64,000 nucleotides of DNA from the NCBI GenBank assembly GCA_965224525.1, contig OZ245050.1:3844001-3908000 (forward strand). Reading direction: 5' to 3'. Within the stretch, counting starts at the first letter, position 1. Each line of letters begins with the position of its first letter. The notes beneath the pieces were generated by a model. The model had not been told where the DNA came from. It saw only the letters and a program-made list of their open reading frames with translations, and did not search any database. This document shows, in pieces, positions 1-8,971 of the stretch. This DNA is from Granulosicoccus sp036478565. GTDB taxonomy: Bacteria; Pseudomonadota; Gammaproteobacteria; Granulosicoccales; Granulosicoccaceae. The position numbers were made by a program, and so were the translations under genes.

Positions 1-1
1 A

Positions 2-142
2 CAGCAAATGCGTCAACTGCAACGTCGTTCGTTAGCCGAGCACGAAGCTGGCAGACCACCAGCCCATGCACGGCAACTGTTCCGGCTGATTCGAGATCTG
101 GTTGTGCCTTCCATCGAGTCTGATGCGAGCTCGGATTCATGA
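2..142 (+). CDS. darP: C-terminal end of DarP/YjgA-like (DUF615) ribosome-associated protein, partial
   Basis: Only the last 46 codons are present, in the frame that stops at 140-142. The visible tail is basic and ends with a helix reading RQLFRLIRDLV after a GRPPAHAR segment. This resembles the KPPKxxRELFQxLRE ending of the DUF615 family (E. coli YjgA/DarP, a factor for late 50S assembly). The context agrees: in many gammaproteobacteria this gene lies close to tldD, yhdP and rng, and yhdP-rng follow here. The stop overlaps the next start as ATGA, so the two genes are probably translationally coupled. The identification rests on a short tail and is moderate. Confidence 0.55.
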   Translation, partial: QQMRQLQRRSLAEHEAGRPPAHARQLFRLIRDLVVPSIESDASSDS

Positions 143-1422
143 GTAGCGCATGGCAGCATATTTTATTGCTCAATGGTCTTGTTCTGCTTGCAACGCTTTC
201 CAGCGGTTGCCAAACACCGCCGCCGACTAATGCCGGGTTTGACGAAATAGCCGATGCAGACGTCGAGCAGTCTCAACTGCTCGACGCCGCACAGATAGAT
301 TCTGAAATCGCCATAGCAGGCGACCAGCAGACCACTGACTTCGCATCGGAACCAGCGGACACAGGGCCAATTCGTGACAACACTCAGACCGAACAGGGAT
401 CATCCGCTGCGAATGGGTCAATCACAAACAATGTAGTCGGTGCTGATCCGACTACGCAGAATAGCAACGGGCCGAATAACTCTTCACCAACTACCGACTC
501 TGTTTCTGCATCCTCCATTCGGCGTCCGCAGACTACCGGAAACCTGACAGGTACAAAACTAACCGAAGTCAGTGGCCTCGCAGCATCGTTGCGTGATCCG
601 GATCTTCTCTGGGTTATAAACGACAGCGGCAACGCCGCACAACTGCATGCCGTGAGCCGCAATGGCGATAGTCGGGGAGGCAGCTGGCTGATCAATGCAG
701 AAAACCGCGACTGGGAAGATCTGGCCACCGCAATGATCAATGGTGAACCGTATTTGTTTATCGGTGATATTGGCGACAACCAGCGCAGCCACGATGAATA
801 CCTGATCCTGGTTGTACGTGAACCAGAGCTAAATGGCAGGCCGAGCAATCAGGATTCGGCAACCACACTCGAACCCGCCTGGACGATACGATTCCGCTAT
901 GAAGATGGTGCTCATAACGCCGAGGCAATGGCAGTGGTAGATGAGCAACTGATTCTGCTGACAAAAGAACCCATCTCCAATGAGCAAACCACTCCAGCAG
1001 GCATCTACAGTCTGCCGCTTGGTCCGTTATTGGCAACCGGGACAATGGCTGGTACGGAAACGGCACTGCACATCGCTGTTCAGGCGGGCACAATGCAAGT
1101 TCGCAGCAGTAGCCTCGAGGGGCGACTGGCGGTAGCTTTCGCCGATGTCGACCTGAACCATATAACTGCCTTGTCGATCGATCACAAACGTAATGTCGCC
1201 TGGCTGCTGACCTATCGCAATATCCTGCGCTTCGAGCGGCATGCAAACCAGGGATGGGTGCAGGCATTGACAGGTCGAGGGCTGTCCGCCTATCGACATA
1301 GCCTGGAACAGGCTGAAGCTTTGGATGTTTCCTCAGACGGGCTGGTGTGGTTTACAACCGAAGGGAAAGCGGCGCCCCTATGGGTTCTGCCTGCGAATCA
1401 TGGCGTAGCCAGTACCAACTGA
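139..1422 (+). CDS. Large outer-membrane-type lipoprotein with beta-propeller-like domain
   Basis: The protein has 427 residues. It starts with a hydrophobic signal ending in a lipobox (LSSGC, Cys24), so it should be a lipidated envelope protein. Residues about 25-130 are a Ser/Thr/Asp/Asn-rich low-complexity linker. The globular part from about 135 onward holds conserved-looking motifs WVINDSGN, NRDWEDLA and GDIGDN, followed by repeated hydrophobic strands, which suggests a propeller-like fold; I know similar motifs from uncharacterised secreted proteins. No catalytic residues can be assigned. It is coupled by ATGA to the upstream gene and converges on yhdP. Confidence 0.75.
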   Translation: MSSAWQHILLLNGLVLLATLSSGCQTPPPTNAGFDEIADADVEQSQLLDAAQIDSEIAIAGDQQTTDFASEPADTGPIRDNTQTEQGSSAANGSITNNVVGADPTTQNSNGPNNSSPTTDSVSASSIRRPQTTGNLTGTKLTEVSGLAASLRDPDLLWVINDSGNAAQLHAVSRNGDSRGGSWLINAENRDWEDLATAMINGEPYLFIGDIGDNQRSHDEYLILVVREPELNGRPSNQDSATTLEPAWTIRFRYEDGAHNAEAMAVVDEQLILLTKEPISNEQTTPAGIYSLPLGPLLATGTMAGTETALHIAVQAGTMQVRSSSLEGRLAVAFADVDLNHITALSIDHKRNVAWLLTYRNILRFERHANQGWVQALTGRGLSAYRHSLEQAEALDVSSDGLVWFTTEGKAAPLWVLPANHGVASTN

Positions 1423-1522
1423 CGTTTCGATCTTGCAAACATAAAATTCATCGCAATCGCCGGACAGCGAGTCGTAAATATTCGCGCCTTAAATCGCCCT
1501 TGGAAGCGATAAAAAACGCCAT

Positions 1523-1593
1523 TTAGGGCCTATAGTAGCCACGATTATCACAATATTCGTAGCAATTTCAATATGTTACTGTGGTCCGACCCC
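1523..1593 (+). repeat. 71-base dispersed repeat, copy 1
   Basis: This copy ends with ATTTCAAT...GTGGTCCGACCCC. Copy 2 begins 85 bases later and aligns without gaps over the same 71 bases, about three quarters identical by hand alignment. The last 29 bases are the best conserved. It lies in the convergent gap between the lipoprotein gene and yhdP. Confidence 0.7.
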
Positions 1594-1607
1594 TTCCGAT
1601 CTTCCGA

Positions 1608-1678
1608 TTAAGGCCTAAAGCAGCCATGGTTTTCATGATGCTTGTAGTGATTTCAATGCGTTATCGTGGTCCGACCCC
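1608..1678 (+). repeat. 71-base dispersed repeat, copy 2, overlapping the yhdP 3' end
   Basis: Same 71-base unit as 1523-1593. Its terminal GTGGTCCGACCCC part overlaps the end of yhdP on the minus strand. The final residues of YhdP (G-V-G-P-R) and its TAA stop are therefore read from the repeat. Confidence 0.7.
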
Positions 1679-4600
1679 AGGCGAATCCTGGCGGCGCATT
1701 TTGAGCGGGACAGAGTCGAGCAGTGGTGCATCCCAGCTGCCAGTAAGCTCGTATTTACGCAAGCCGATGCGGTCGAGATCGAGACCGACAGCTTTTAGGA
1801 AACCGCCTGCGACCAGTGCGCCAATGCCTGCACTGGCACCGCCGGTAATCATGCCAATAATCGGCAACGCTGCGCTGATACGCGGTAATACGGTAATGGT
1901 CTGATTGTAGTCATGCGTTAACAGGTTCGACTCCCCGGTTATATCCACCACACCAATCGGACCGGTCAACTGAATCAGCGACGTGTTCGCAACGCCATCG
2001 CGCAACTCGACATCGCCGGTGATTTTCTGAAACGCCAGTCCATCCGATACCACATCACGGAAATCAAGGTCGAGCCGACGCGGTATGGCCTGCAATGCAA
2101 ACAATCCTACGAGCCGTGCCGCTCCTGGTTCCAGTGGCACGATACGACCTCGCTCAAGTGCCAGCGTCATGTCACCGCCCATTCTGTCAAGCGAAGGCCG
2201 GTAAAGTGGACCGGGCCAGCTCAATGATGCTTCAACCATTCCGCGACCCTCAGCGATAGCACCCGGGAAACCCGCTTCGGATAAACCATCACCAAAATCG
2301 TCACTTTGCAATGTCAGATCGAGTCGTGTCTTCTGCTTGTTGACCAGGCTTGGATTGATAGCCTGCGGGTCGAGCAAATGCCACTCGCCCGTACCAACCA
2401 GTTGCATGCTCCGGTAGGCAAAGCCCAGTGTATCGATCGATAAACCACTGGCAACCGGCCGCGTGCCAAATATCACGTCGTGCAGCTTCAGAGAATCCCA
2501 GGTAAGCGATGAAACCCGGGCCTCTATTGGTGGCAGTTGTCGCGGATCCAACGGTTTATCCGCCTCCTCAGCATCCGGGCCTGACTGCAAGGCGTCGATC
2601 AGCTCTTTGTCCAGATGTGCGATACGAATTTTTGCCGGTATGTCTTTTTTCCAATGGGCTCGTGGATAACGGATATTGCCACGCAGCGACCTGTTTTCGA
2701 TGACAGCGTTCAGGAACTTGTCATCAGTGTTCACGCGAAAACGAGCTGAGCCGATACTTTGTCTGCCTGCCACCAGTGAATTAACGACCAGATTTGCAGA
2801 TACCGGCAAGATCGGGGTAGGTGTATCGCTCGGCGGTAAGTCCTCCAACAAGCTCGAAACGCTCTTGACCCAACCATCCAGTGCCAGCTCCGAAGCCTGG
2901 CCTTCGATACGAATACCTTCCTCAATCAATACATTGGGCTCGCCGCCACCCAGGCGCGCACTAAGGGCCTCCATGCCATCCTCACCAATTTTGACGACCG
3001 CAGCAAGCTCGTCGCCATTGTCACCAGCGGCATAGTGAATGTGCCAGTTCGTTAGGTTCCGAGCATTGCGAAATGCCGTTTGCAATGTGAATTGTGCCGA
3101 CCGCCCCGATGACTTGTACAACGGCGTTGGTAGATTTATTTGTGTCCCCACCAGATCACTGCTTGCCTTAAGCTGTACGCCATCACGTTCGATGACAGCC
3201 GCCGAATGTGGCGCAATAAGTGATACCTGCCAGTGGGACGGTCCACCGGTAAATCGTTGCAATGGAATTTCATAGTGCTCCAGCATAACGCGCGCATCAA
3301 GCGCGCCAGCCAAGGTGACTGTAGTTGTTGCTGCTGCTCCCACACCAATAGTTTGAGCGTCTATCCCAACCGGCTGACCAAGCACTTGCCCCCGCAAATT
3401 ACTGATACGCACACCGTTTTCATGAAACCCGATAGCACCGGATACATCGGTCAATACCAGGTTAGCCCGGCGAAAACTCAGCTTGTTATCGCGCAGAAAA
3501 ACGGAACCCGTCAACGTCAGGGGCAAGCGCGGCTTCTTTGTGTCGCCTACGTTCCCGGTTTGAGCCGCATCTTTCACCGCCTTCGCCGATCGTTTTCGAT
3601 ACAACGGCACATTCAATGACAAGTCAACCGTTGCTTTGCCGGTGCCGCTACTGTAACCCAGCACCGGTTGCAGAATTTCTTCCAACGGGCCGGTATTGGC
3701 AAAATCAATTAATGACTGTAACTTGCCAGCGGCGGTGGTAGTTATATCCAGTTCGGGTTTAGTCAGATCAGGAATGCGAGCAATCGCGCGACTGAGGGCA
3801 TAGTCCAACATCCGACCGGAACTTGCACGCGCGGTCAATGAGCTACCATTGATTTCAACACGTCCTGCAAGCTCTGTCGCTGTCGGCCACGATGGCAAAA
3901 AACCCAACGTGCCGTCAGACAAGTCAAACCCGGCCCGAAAAACCCCCTGGCCGTCAGCAAACGGAAATTCGGACAGTCGTCCGAACAGCAGCAATTGGCC
4001 ATTTTCAGCTCGGCCGCCTTGCAAGGCATGATCAAACCATCTGGCTGTGGATGGTAATTTCTTCCGAAGCGGCAGCATGGCAGGTATCACGCTAACATCG
4101 GCAACTGCAAAACGTCCCTGTATATCCAGAAGGGGAGATTGTCCGGCAGCCATCGCGGCACGAATACGATTGGTAAGCTGCACACCTGCATCAGCCAGCT
4201 CCAGTTTGCCATTAAGCACCGCGCTTTGCGGCTGACTAAAATCCAAATCGAACGTCGCATCCAATGCATCCACGGATACTGGGCCTTGCAAGTGCAATGG
4301 CCAGTCCAGCGCAATGTCACGACCCGTCATTTTAAGTGAACCACGATTGTGCTCAAGCTGAAACTCACCCGATATAGCCTGCACACCCGGTTTGCCGCTA
4401 GCAGCAAGCCAACTCAGATTGTCAATGCTTGCCGATCCTGAAAAATCTGGCACGCCATCATCAATACGCATCTCTACTTGCCAGTCGTTGAGCTCACCGC
4501 CAGGCTGTGCATCACGCAACCATTCGCCACTCGCCGGGCTAATAACATCCAGCGCAGTCATTGGCAAACGGGCAGCCAATGTGACTGGCATGCGCTTTCC

Positions 4601-5689
4601 ATACCCCCTCAATAACCACTTGTGATCGGATAGCGCCGCACGACGCACTTCCAGCATCTCGATAACCGAACGATCATCACCCTGTTCCAAAATGACGTTA
4701 TCGGCTTGCAATGACCAGCCAGGATCGTTGTCCCTATAGACAAGCTCGGCGCTCAGTTGATCAACAATCACCGAGTCTGTTGATTGGTCTACCAGCGCGC
4801 TCACAGCGACATCACCGCGCGCCGAATGCAACTGACCATCTTGCCACTTGCCCCACAATTCAAAATCCAGGCCGCCTTTTAGGCGCGCAAGCACTCCGGC
4901 AAAAACCTTGGCACGGACATCGTCGCTTTGCTTATTTGCCCGGAGCAGGTGCAAAGCATTCCATTGCTGGATATCCAGCGCATCCGCCTTGACGTATACA
5001 TTGCCGCTGGAACGAGCGATTTGTCGTGTTGTACCGAGCATATCAATACCGATATCCAGCCGTCCACCCAGCGACGGTGGCAACTGCAGGTCGATCCTCA
5101 GCTGGTGAGTATCATTGGTATTTTCGGCTCGAACATTCAACTGTTCAATTACCAGTTGCTGGCCGCTGGTCTTGTCAATTAAGGTCACGGTCGTATCCAG
5201 CAAACCAACTCGACCGGCGTTGGTCAGCCAGGCCATTCCATCCAGACCTTCATCACCTGCCGCTTTCTCCCGGCTCGCTCCCTGCTCAACACCATGTATA
5301 CGGAAAGAGCCATCGCCCGCATACTCAACGGCAAGGTCGGCGCCCACCATTGTCAACTCATTGATGACCGGCACACCCCGCATCAGACTTCTTGCAAGGT
5401 TTATATCCAGCAACAGCTCATCAACTGCAACGTGGCGCTCAACCGATTCGATAACACTGACGTGGGTTGCCTTTAGTACCGGGCCAGCTCGCTGCCAGCT
5501 CAGGCTAAGCTCCCCTATGGTGACGGGGCTTTTAAGGTAGTCGCTAAGCCTGTCTTCAATATTGCTCTTGTAGCCTGCTACTAACGGCAGACCAAAGCGA
5601 GCGCTCAATGTGAACACCGCCAACAGCACCAGTAAAATACCGAACAGCAGTAGCAACCAACGCCACATTGAGTGAGCGACAGTCAACAC
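1661..5689 (-). CDS. yhdP: YhdP family AsmA-like inter-membrane transport protein
   Basis: This very long protein (1342 residues) begins with a basic N-terminus and a single hydrophobic anchor (WRWLLLLFGILLVLLAVF). An AsmA-like body of repeated beta segments follows, and the C-terminal region is of AsmA_2 type. These features and the length fit YhdP, which with TamB and YdbH is known to move phospholipid toward the outer membrane along a beta-groove spanning the periplasm. The GTG start at 5689 is 19 bases from rng; an ATG at 5668 placing the anchor at the very N-terminus is equally plausible, and neither has a strong ribosome binding site. The last residues come from a dispersed repeat. Confidence 0.9.
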   Translation of the reverse strand: MLTVAHSMWRWLLLLFGILLVLLAVFTLSARFGLPLVAGYKSNIEDRLSDYLKSPVTIGELSLSWQRAGPVLKATHVSVIESVERHVAVDELLLDINLARSLMRGVPVINELTMVGADLAVEYAGDGSFRIHGVEQGASREKAAGDEGLDGMAWLTNAGRVGLLDTTVTLIDKTSGQQLVIEQLNVRAENTNDTHQLRIDLQLPPSLGGRLDIGIDMLGTTRQIARSSGNVYVKADALDIQQWNALHLLRANKQSDDVRAKVFAGVLARLKGGLDFELWGKWQDGQLHSARGDVAVSALVDQSTDSVIVDQLSAELVYRDNDPGWSLQADNVILEQGDDRSVIEMLEVRRAALSDHKWLLRGYGKRMPVTLAARLPMTALDVISPASGEWLRDAQPGGELNDWQVEMRIDDGVPDFSGSASIDNLSWLAASGKPGVQAISGEFQLEHNRGSLKMTGRDIALDWPLHLQGPVSVDALDATFDLDFSQPQSAVLNGKLELADAGVQLTNRIRAAMAAGQSPLLDIQGRFAVADVSVIPAMLPLRKKLPSTARWFDHALQGGRAENGQLLLFGRLSEFPFADGQGVFRAGFDLSDGTLGFLPSWPTATELAGRVEINGSSLTARASSGRMLDYALSRAIARIPDLTKPELDITTTAAGKLQSLIDFANTGPLEEILQPVLGYSSGTGKATVDLSLNVPLYRKRSAKAVKDAAQTGNVGDTKKPRLPLTLTGSVFLRDNKLSFRRANLVLTDVSGAIGFHENGVRISNLRGQVLGQPVGIDAQTIGVGAAATTTVTLAGALDARVMLEHYEIPLQRFTGGPSHWQVSLIAPHSAAVIERDGVQLKASSDLVGTQINLPTPLYKSSGRSAQFTLQTAFRNARNLTNWHIHYAAGDNGDELAAVVKIGEDGMEALSARLGGGEPNVLIEEGIRIEGQASELALDGWVKSVSSLLEDLPPSDTPTPILPVSANLVVNSLVAGRQSIGSARFRVNTDDKFLNAVIENRSLRGNIRYPRAHWKKDIPAKIRIAHLDKELIDALQSGPDAEEADKPLDPRQLPPIEARVSSLTWDSLKLHDVIFGTRPVASGLSIDTLGFAYRSMQLVGTGEWHLLDPQAINPSLVNKQKTRLDLTLQSDDFGDGLSEAGFPGAIAEGRGMVEASLSWPGPLYRPSLDRMGGDMTLALERGRIVPLEPGAARLVGLFALQAIPRRLDLDFRDVVSDGLAFQKITGDVELRDGVANTSLIQLTGPIGVVDITGESNLLTHDYNQTITVLPRISAALPIIGMITGGASAGIGALVAGGFLKAVGLDLDRIGLRKYELTGSWDAPLLDSVPLKMRRQDSPGVGPR

Positions 5690-5707
5690 AGGTGTACGGT
5701 CCGTAAG

Positions 5708-7171
5708 CTATTGCAGAACAACATCGTAGTGCTCACGAACATAAAACTGTTCAGCCTGAAGACGAATTGGCACACCAACAAACACTTCAAGCTCCGCCAA
5801 GTCATCGGAGCGCTCCTCGGTAAACCAGTCGACCATTTCGATCGAGGCAAGCACGGTGACCGACTCGATATCAAATTGTCGCACCTGCCGAATAATTTCG
5901 CGGGTAATTTCAAAACCTACAGTCTCGGTTGTTTTTAACATGCCGCGACCTCCACAGGTCGTGCATTCTGCACAAAGCACCTGCTCCAGACTTTCGCGTG
6001 TACGTTTACGTGTCATCTCCACCAACCCCAGCGCTGAAACCTCACTGACCTGGGTGCGTGCACTGTCTTTTTCGAGGGTCTTTTCGAGTGCTCGCAATAC
6101 CTGCCGCCGATGCTCCACAACCATCATGTCAATAAAATCGATAATGATTATGCCACCAAGATTGCGAAGCCGCAGCTGTCGAGCAATTGCCTGCGCTGCT
6201 TCAAGGTTAGTCTTGAAGGTGGTTTCTTCAAGATTATGTTTACCCACAAAGCCTCCTGTATTGACATCAACTGTGGTCATGGATTCCGTTTGATCGAAAA
6301 TTAGATAGCCACCGGACTTCAAAGGTACTTTTCGATTCAGCGCGCGTTCAATTTCATCCTCAATGCCATGCAGGTCGAAAATGGGCCGCTCGCCCGGATA
6401 ATGTTCAATCCGTGACTCAAGCTCGGGAACAAATTCCTGACTGAATGAGATGCACTGCTGCCAGGTTTCGCGAGAGTCAATCCGAATGCGTTCAACTTCA
6501 CGCCGATTCAGATCACGTAGCATGCGTTGCACCAGTGGTAGATCACGGAATATGACCGACCCCGTTTCCGCGCCCTGCCGACGTTGCTGAAGTGCCGCCC
6601 AGACCTTGTACAGGTACGCCATGTCAGCCTCCAGCGCTTCACTGTCAGCACCTTCTGCAGCGGTTCGCGCAATGTAACCAACCCGCTCGTCCTCTCGTAG
6701 AGACTCGATCAGCAGTCGCAAACGCAATCGCTCATCCTCATTCTCGATTCGGCTGGAGATACCGATATTGCTCTCGAATGGCATCATCACCAGAAGCCGT
6801 GAAGGTGCGGTCAGGTTGGACGAGACCCGTGCCCCCTTTGTGCCCAGCGGATCTTTCACAACCTGTACAGCCAGGGGCTGACCTTCGTGCAGCAATCGGG
6901 CGATAGGCAGCGTCGATCGCTCACCATCGTCATCACGCTCAACAGCACCCGCAACGTCGGATACATGAAGAAACGCCGCTTTGTCGAGGCCGATGTCGAC
7001 AAACGCCGCCTCCATACCAGGCAAGACACGTTTAACTGTGCCCTGAAAGATGCTTCCGACACAGCCGATCTTCTGCGCGCGCTCCACCCGGATTTCGGTG
7101 AGCATGCCGTTCTCGACGGTCGCCACGCGAGTTTCCTGCGGCGTGACATTGATTAACAGCTCTTCGCTCAT
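5708..7171 (-). CDS. rng: Ribonuclease G
   Basis: The protein has 487 residues, the usual length for RNase G (E. coli about 489), without the long C-terminal scaffold of RNase E. An N-terminal S1-like RNA-binding domain carries IFQGTVKRVLPGMEAAFVDIG. The catalytic core shows the acidic motifs TTVDVNTGGFVGK and IIIDFIDM that bind magnesium, and the CAECTTCGGRG segment corresponds to the zinc-link. RNase G makes endonucleolytic cuts in 16S rRNA 5' maturation and mRNA turnover in the cytoplasm. It sits 11 bases after maf and just before yhdP, a common gammaproteobacterial order, and is likely cotranscribed with both. Confidence 0.95.
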   Translation of the reverse strand: MSEELLINVTPQETRVATVENGMLTEIRVERAQKIGCVGSIFQGTVKRVLPGMEAAFVDIGLDKAAFLHVSDVAGAVERDDDGERSTLPIARLLHEGQPLAVQVVKDPLGTKGARVSSNLTAPSRLLVMMPFESNIGISSRIENEDERLRLRLLIESLREDERVGYIARTAAEGADSEALEADMAYLYKVWAALQQRRQGAETGSVIFRDLPLVQRMLRDLNRREVERIRIDSRETWQQCISFSQEFVPELESRIEHYPGERPIFDLHGIEDEIERALNRKVPLKSGGYLIFDQTESMTTVDVNTGGFVGKHNLEETTFKTNLEAAQAIARQLRLRNLGGIIIIDFIDMMVVEHRRQVLRALEKTLEKDSARTQVSEVSALGLVEMTRKRTRESLEQVLCAECTTCGGRGMLKTTETVGFEITREIIRQVRQFDIESVTVLASIEMVDWFTEERSDDLAELEVFVGVPIRLQAEQFYVREHYDVVLQ

Positions 7172-7182
7172 GGTGTGCCTGA

Positions 7183-7857
7183 TTATTTTGCTAGCCGGTC
7201 GATGAGACGAGCCGTCTCGAAAAGCGGTAAACCCACTACATTACTGTAGCTGCCCGACAGATGCTCCACAAATCGAGCCCCGTAGCCCTGAATGGCGTAC
7301 GCGCCAGCCTTGCCAGCTGGCTCTCCTCCCGCCCAGTAAGCATCGGCCATCGCTTCGTTAATCTGCCCGATAGTAACGGATGAAGTCACCACTATAGTTT
7401 GACTGATCGGAGGACCGTTTACTGGTACTCGCAGCACAGACACGCCAGTTAGTACCTGATGCGTCTTACCGGAGAGCTGCTGAAGCATCTCGATGCCCTC
7501 TTCCCGGCCGCGCGGCTTACCCATAATCTGCTCGCCCAGCACTATTATGGTATCGCCGCCAAGAATCAGCAACGGAGAGTCAGCGCCAGCGAACAGCCTA
7601 ACTGTTACAGGTGAAACTGCAGTTGCTGGTACGCGCACTGCCGCCTCAGAGTTCATGACCGAGTGCATCATGCGGCGTGCCATTTCCTGGTCTACCGCCT
7701 TGGCTTTCCGCTCCGCCAGCCGCAAGACCAGAGCCTGCGCGGTCTCACCCGGATGACGTGTCTCATCTATATTCACAGGCAGGCAGATCGGTTCGACCCC
7801 GATTTGCTGCAACAGTGCCCGGCGTTGCGCTGATGCCGATGCCAGAATTAATGCCAT
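7183..7857 (-). CDS. maf: Maf family nucleoside triphosphate pyrophosphatase
   Basis: It begins MALILASASAQRRALLQQIG, the classical Maf N-terminal SxSxxRR phosphate-binding motif. Later come the ETRHPGETA segment and the LGGDTIIV motif holding the catalytic Asp, then a GxxxGKAGAYAIQGYGARF region typical of the family. Maf proteins hydrolyse dTTP/UTP or modified nucleotides to monophosphates and limit their incorporation. I place the start at the ATG at 7857 (224 residues); an upstream in-frame start at 7908 would add 17 non-conserved residues. A stretch of about 30 residues between KAKAVDQEMARRM and LGGDTII looks like an insertion relative to standard Maf proteins of about 190-200 residues. 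Confidence 0.9.
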   Translation of the reverse strand: MALILASASAQRRALLQQIGVEPICLPVNIDETRHPGETAQALVLRLAERKAKAVDQEMARRMMHSVMNSEAAVRVPATAVSPVTVRLFAGADSPLLILGGDTIIVLGEQIMGKPRGREEGIEMLQQLSGKTHQVLTGVSVLRVPVNGPPISQTIVVTSSVTIGQINEAMADAYWAGGEPAGKAGAYAIQGYGARFVEHLSGSYSNVVGLPLFETARLIDRLAK

Positions 7858-7955
7858 GCCAGTTGGTATCGGAAATCGAACTCCCAGATGCCACAGTCGA
7901 CTACACATGAATCAGCAGCTAACGGGTTGATGGCATCCTGAAAACGCACGGCTGG

Positions 7956-8423
7956 TCAGGCACGATGATACGGGTGATTGAGCAGCAGGGAATGCGCGCG
8001 GTATAGCTGCTCGACCACAATTACTCGCACAAGAGGGTGCGGAAAAGTCAAAGGCGACAGGCTCCAGCATTCATCACTGCGTTGTCGGCAGCGCTCGTGC
8101 AAACCATCCGGACCACCGATCAACAACACGACATTTTTGCCCAGTTCCTGCCAACGCTGCATGCGCACTGCCGTTTGCTCCGTAGTACGGCTGTCACCCC
8201 GGTTATCAAGCGCAATAACATAAGCACGATCAGGGATTGCACCAAGCAAGGCATTGGCTTCACGCTCTCGGCCAGTGTTGGCAGAATCATTTGACAAGCC
8301 GGCTTGGGCAAATTCCTTACAGCAGAACCGCCAGCTTTTCGGCAAACGCCTGGCGTACTCGTCAACACCTTGTTGCACCCAAGCTGGCATTCGCCGGCCC
8401 ACAGCATAGATGGAGAGTTGCAC
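7956..8423 (-). CDS. rlmH: 23S rRNA pseudouridine(1915)-N3 methyltransferase RlmH
   Basis: This SPOUT-type methyltransferase uses S-adenosylmethionine to methylate pseudouridine 1915 in helix 69 of 23S rRNA. The sequence shows the knot motif LIGGPDGL and the C-terminal signature LTFPHPLVRVIVVEQLYRA followed by NHPYHRA, both diagnostic. I choose the GTG at 8423 because the product then aligns with the E. coli N-terminus (MKLQLVAVG) and has exactly 155 residues. A TTG at 8438 would add five residues. It follows rsfS by 39 bases, the widespread rsfS-rlmH pair. Confidence 0.95.
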   Translation of the reverse strand: MQLSIYAVGRRMPAWVQQGVDEYARRLPKSWRFCCKEFAQAGLSNDSANTGREREANALLGAIPDRAYVIALDNRGDSRTTEQTAVRMQRWQELGKNVVLLIGGPDGLHERCRQRSDECWSLSPLTFPHPLVRVIVVEQLYRAHSLLLNHPYHRA

Positions 8424-8462
8424 AGGACTATTCAGCAAGCACGGAAATTCGCTGTCAGGGCG

Positions 8463-8831
8463 CTATACCGAACTGACTACGCCTTGTGGGGCCTGTTCTT
8501 CATCATCGGGCCCGACTGACCAGAGTTTTTCCAGCGAGTAGAAATCCCGCTTCTCCTGCGTCATGACATGCACGATGACATCGCCCAGATCGACCAGCAC
8601 CCAATCGCTGGAGTCACCACCTTCCACACCTAGCGGCGGATGGCCTGCCTCTTTCATGGCCATGCGTACAGAGGTCGCCAGGGACCGCACGTGTCGTTGT
8701 GAGGTACCTGTGGCTACCAGCATAGCATCGGCGATACTCGATTTACCGATGATATCGAGTATCACGATATCGACGCCTTTTAATTCTTCCAGTGACGACA
8801 CTGCCAATGCTGTCACTTGTTTGCTATTCAT
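8463..8831 (-). CDS. rsfS: Ribosomal silencing factor RsfS
   Basis: RsfS binds uL14 of the 50S subunit and blocks subunit joining during nutrient limitation. The sequence shows the family pattern LEELKGVDIVILDI, the ADAMLVATGTSQRHVRSLA segment and the C-terminal DWVLVDLGDVIVHVM motif. The chosen start is the ATG at 8831 (122 residues), which aligns with the usual RsfS N-terminus. A TTG at 8858 is in frame but would add unrelated residues. A GGAGG run lies 17 bases upstream of the ATG, a little far. It is downstream of nadD and upstream of rlmH, the standard order. Confidence 0.93.
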   Translation of the reverse strand: MNSKQVTALAVSSLEELKGVDIVILDIIGKSSIADAMLVATGTSQRHVRSLATSVRMAMKEAGHPPLGVEGGDSSDWVLVDLGDVIVHVMTQEKRDFYSLEKLWSVGPDDEEQAPQGVVSSV

Positions 8832-8886
8832 GCTCAGAACGTTTACTTCCTCCGCCAAACCTTCAGGTTCGGCTCTTTAGTATGTT

Positions 8887-8906
8887 CCCGTTAAAAACAT
8901 AACGGG
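8887..8906. other. Small hairpin (CCCGTT/AACGGG) between nadD and rsfS
   Basis: Arms CCCGTT at 8887-8892 and AACGGG at 8901-8906 with an eight-base loop. It could be a stem in the nadD-rsfS transcript. It has no clear U-tract, so I do not call it a terminator. Confidence 0.35.
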
Positions 8907-8933
8907 TATCAATCTGTGGTCTGATTCTGCAGA

Positions 8934-8949
8934 GTCTACACGTGTAGAC
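8934..8949. promoter_or_regulatory. 16-base perfect palindrome in the nadD-rsfS gap
   Basis: GTCTACACGTGTAGAC is its own reverse complement with no central gap. It lies between the nadD stop and the rsfS start. Such symmetry suggests a dimeric regulator's operator or a tight stem; which one cannot be decided here. Confidence 0.5.
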
Positions 8950-8971
8950 CGTATTCAGCTTAAATCCGGTG

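Noticed and set aside
758..1267. Overlapping long frame inside the first lipoprotein gene
   Set aside because: The product is Arg/His/Pro/Cys-rich, typical of an alternate frame, and the lipoprotein frame has a lipobox and conserved motifs.
1924..1936. T-loop-like GGTTCGACTCCCC suggesting a tRNA
   Set aside because: It lies inside the yhdP coding region and no cloverleaf surrounds it.
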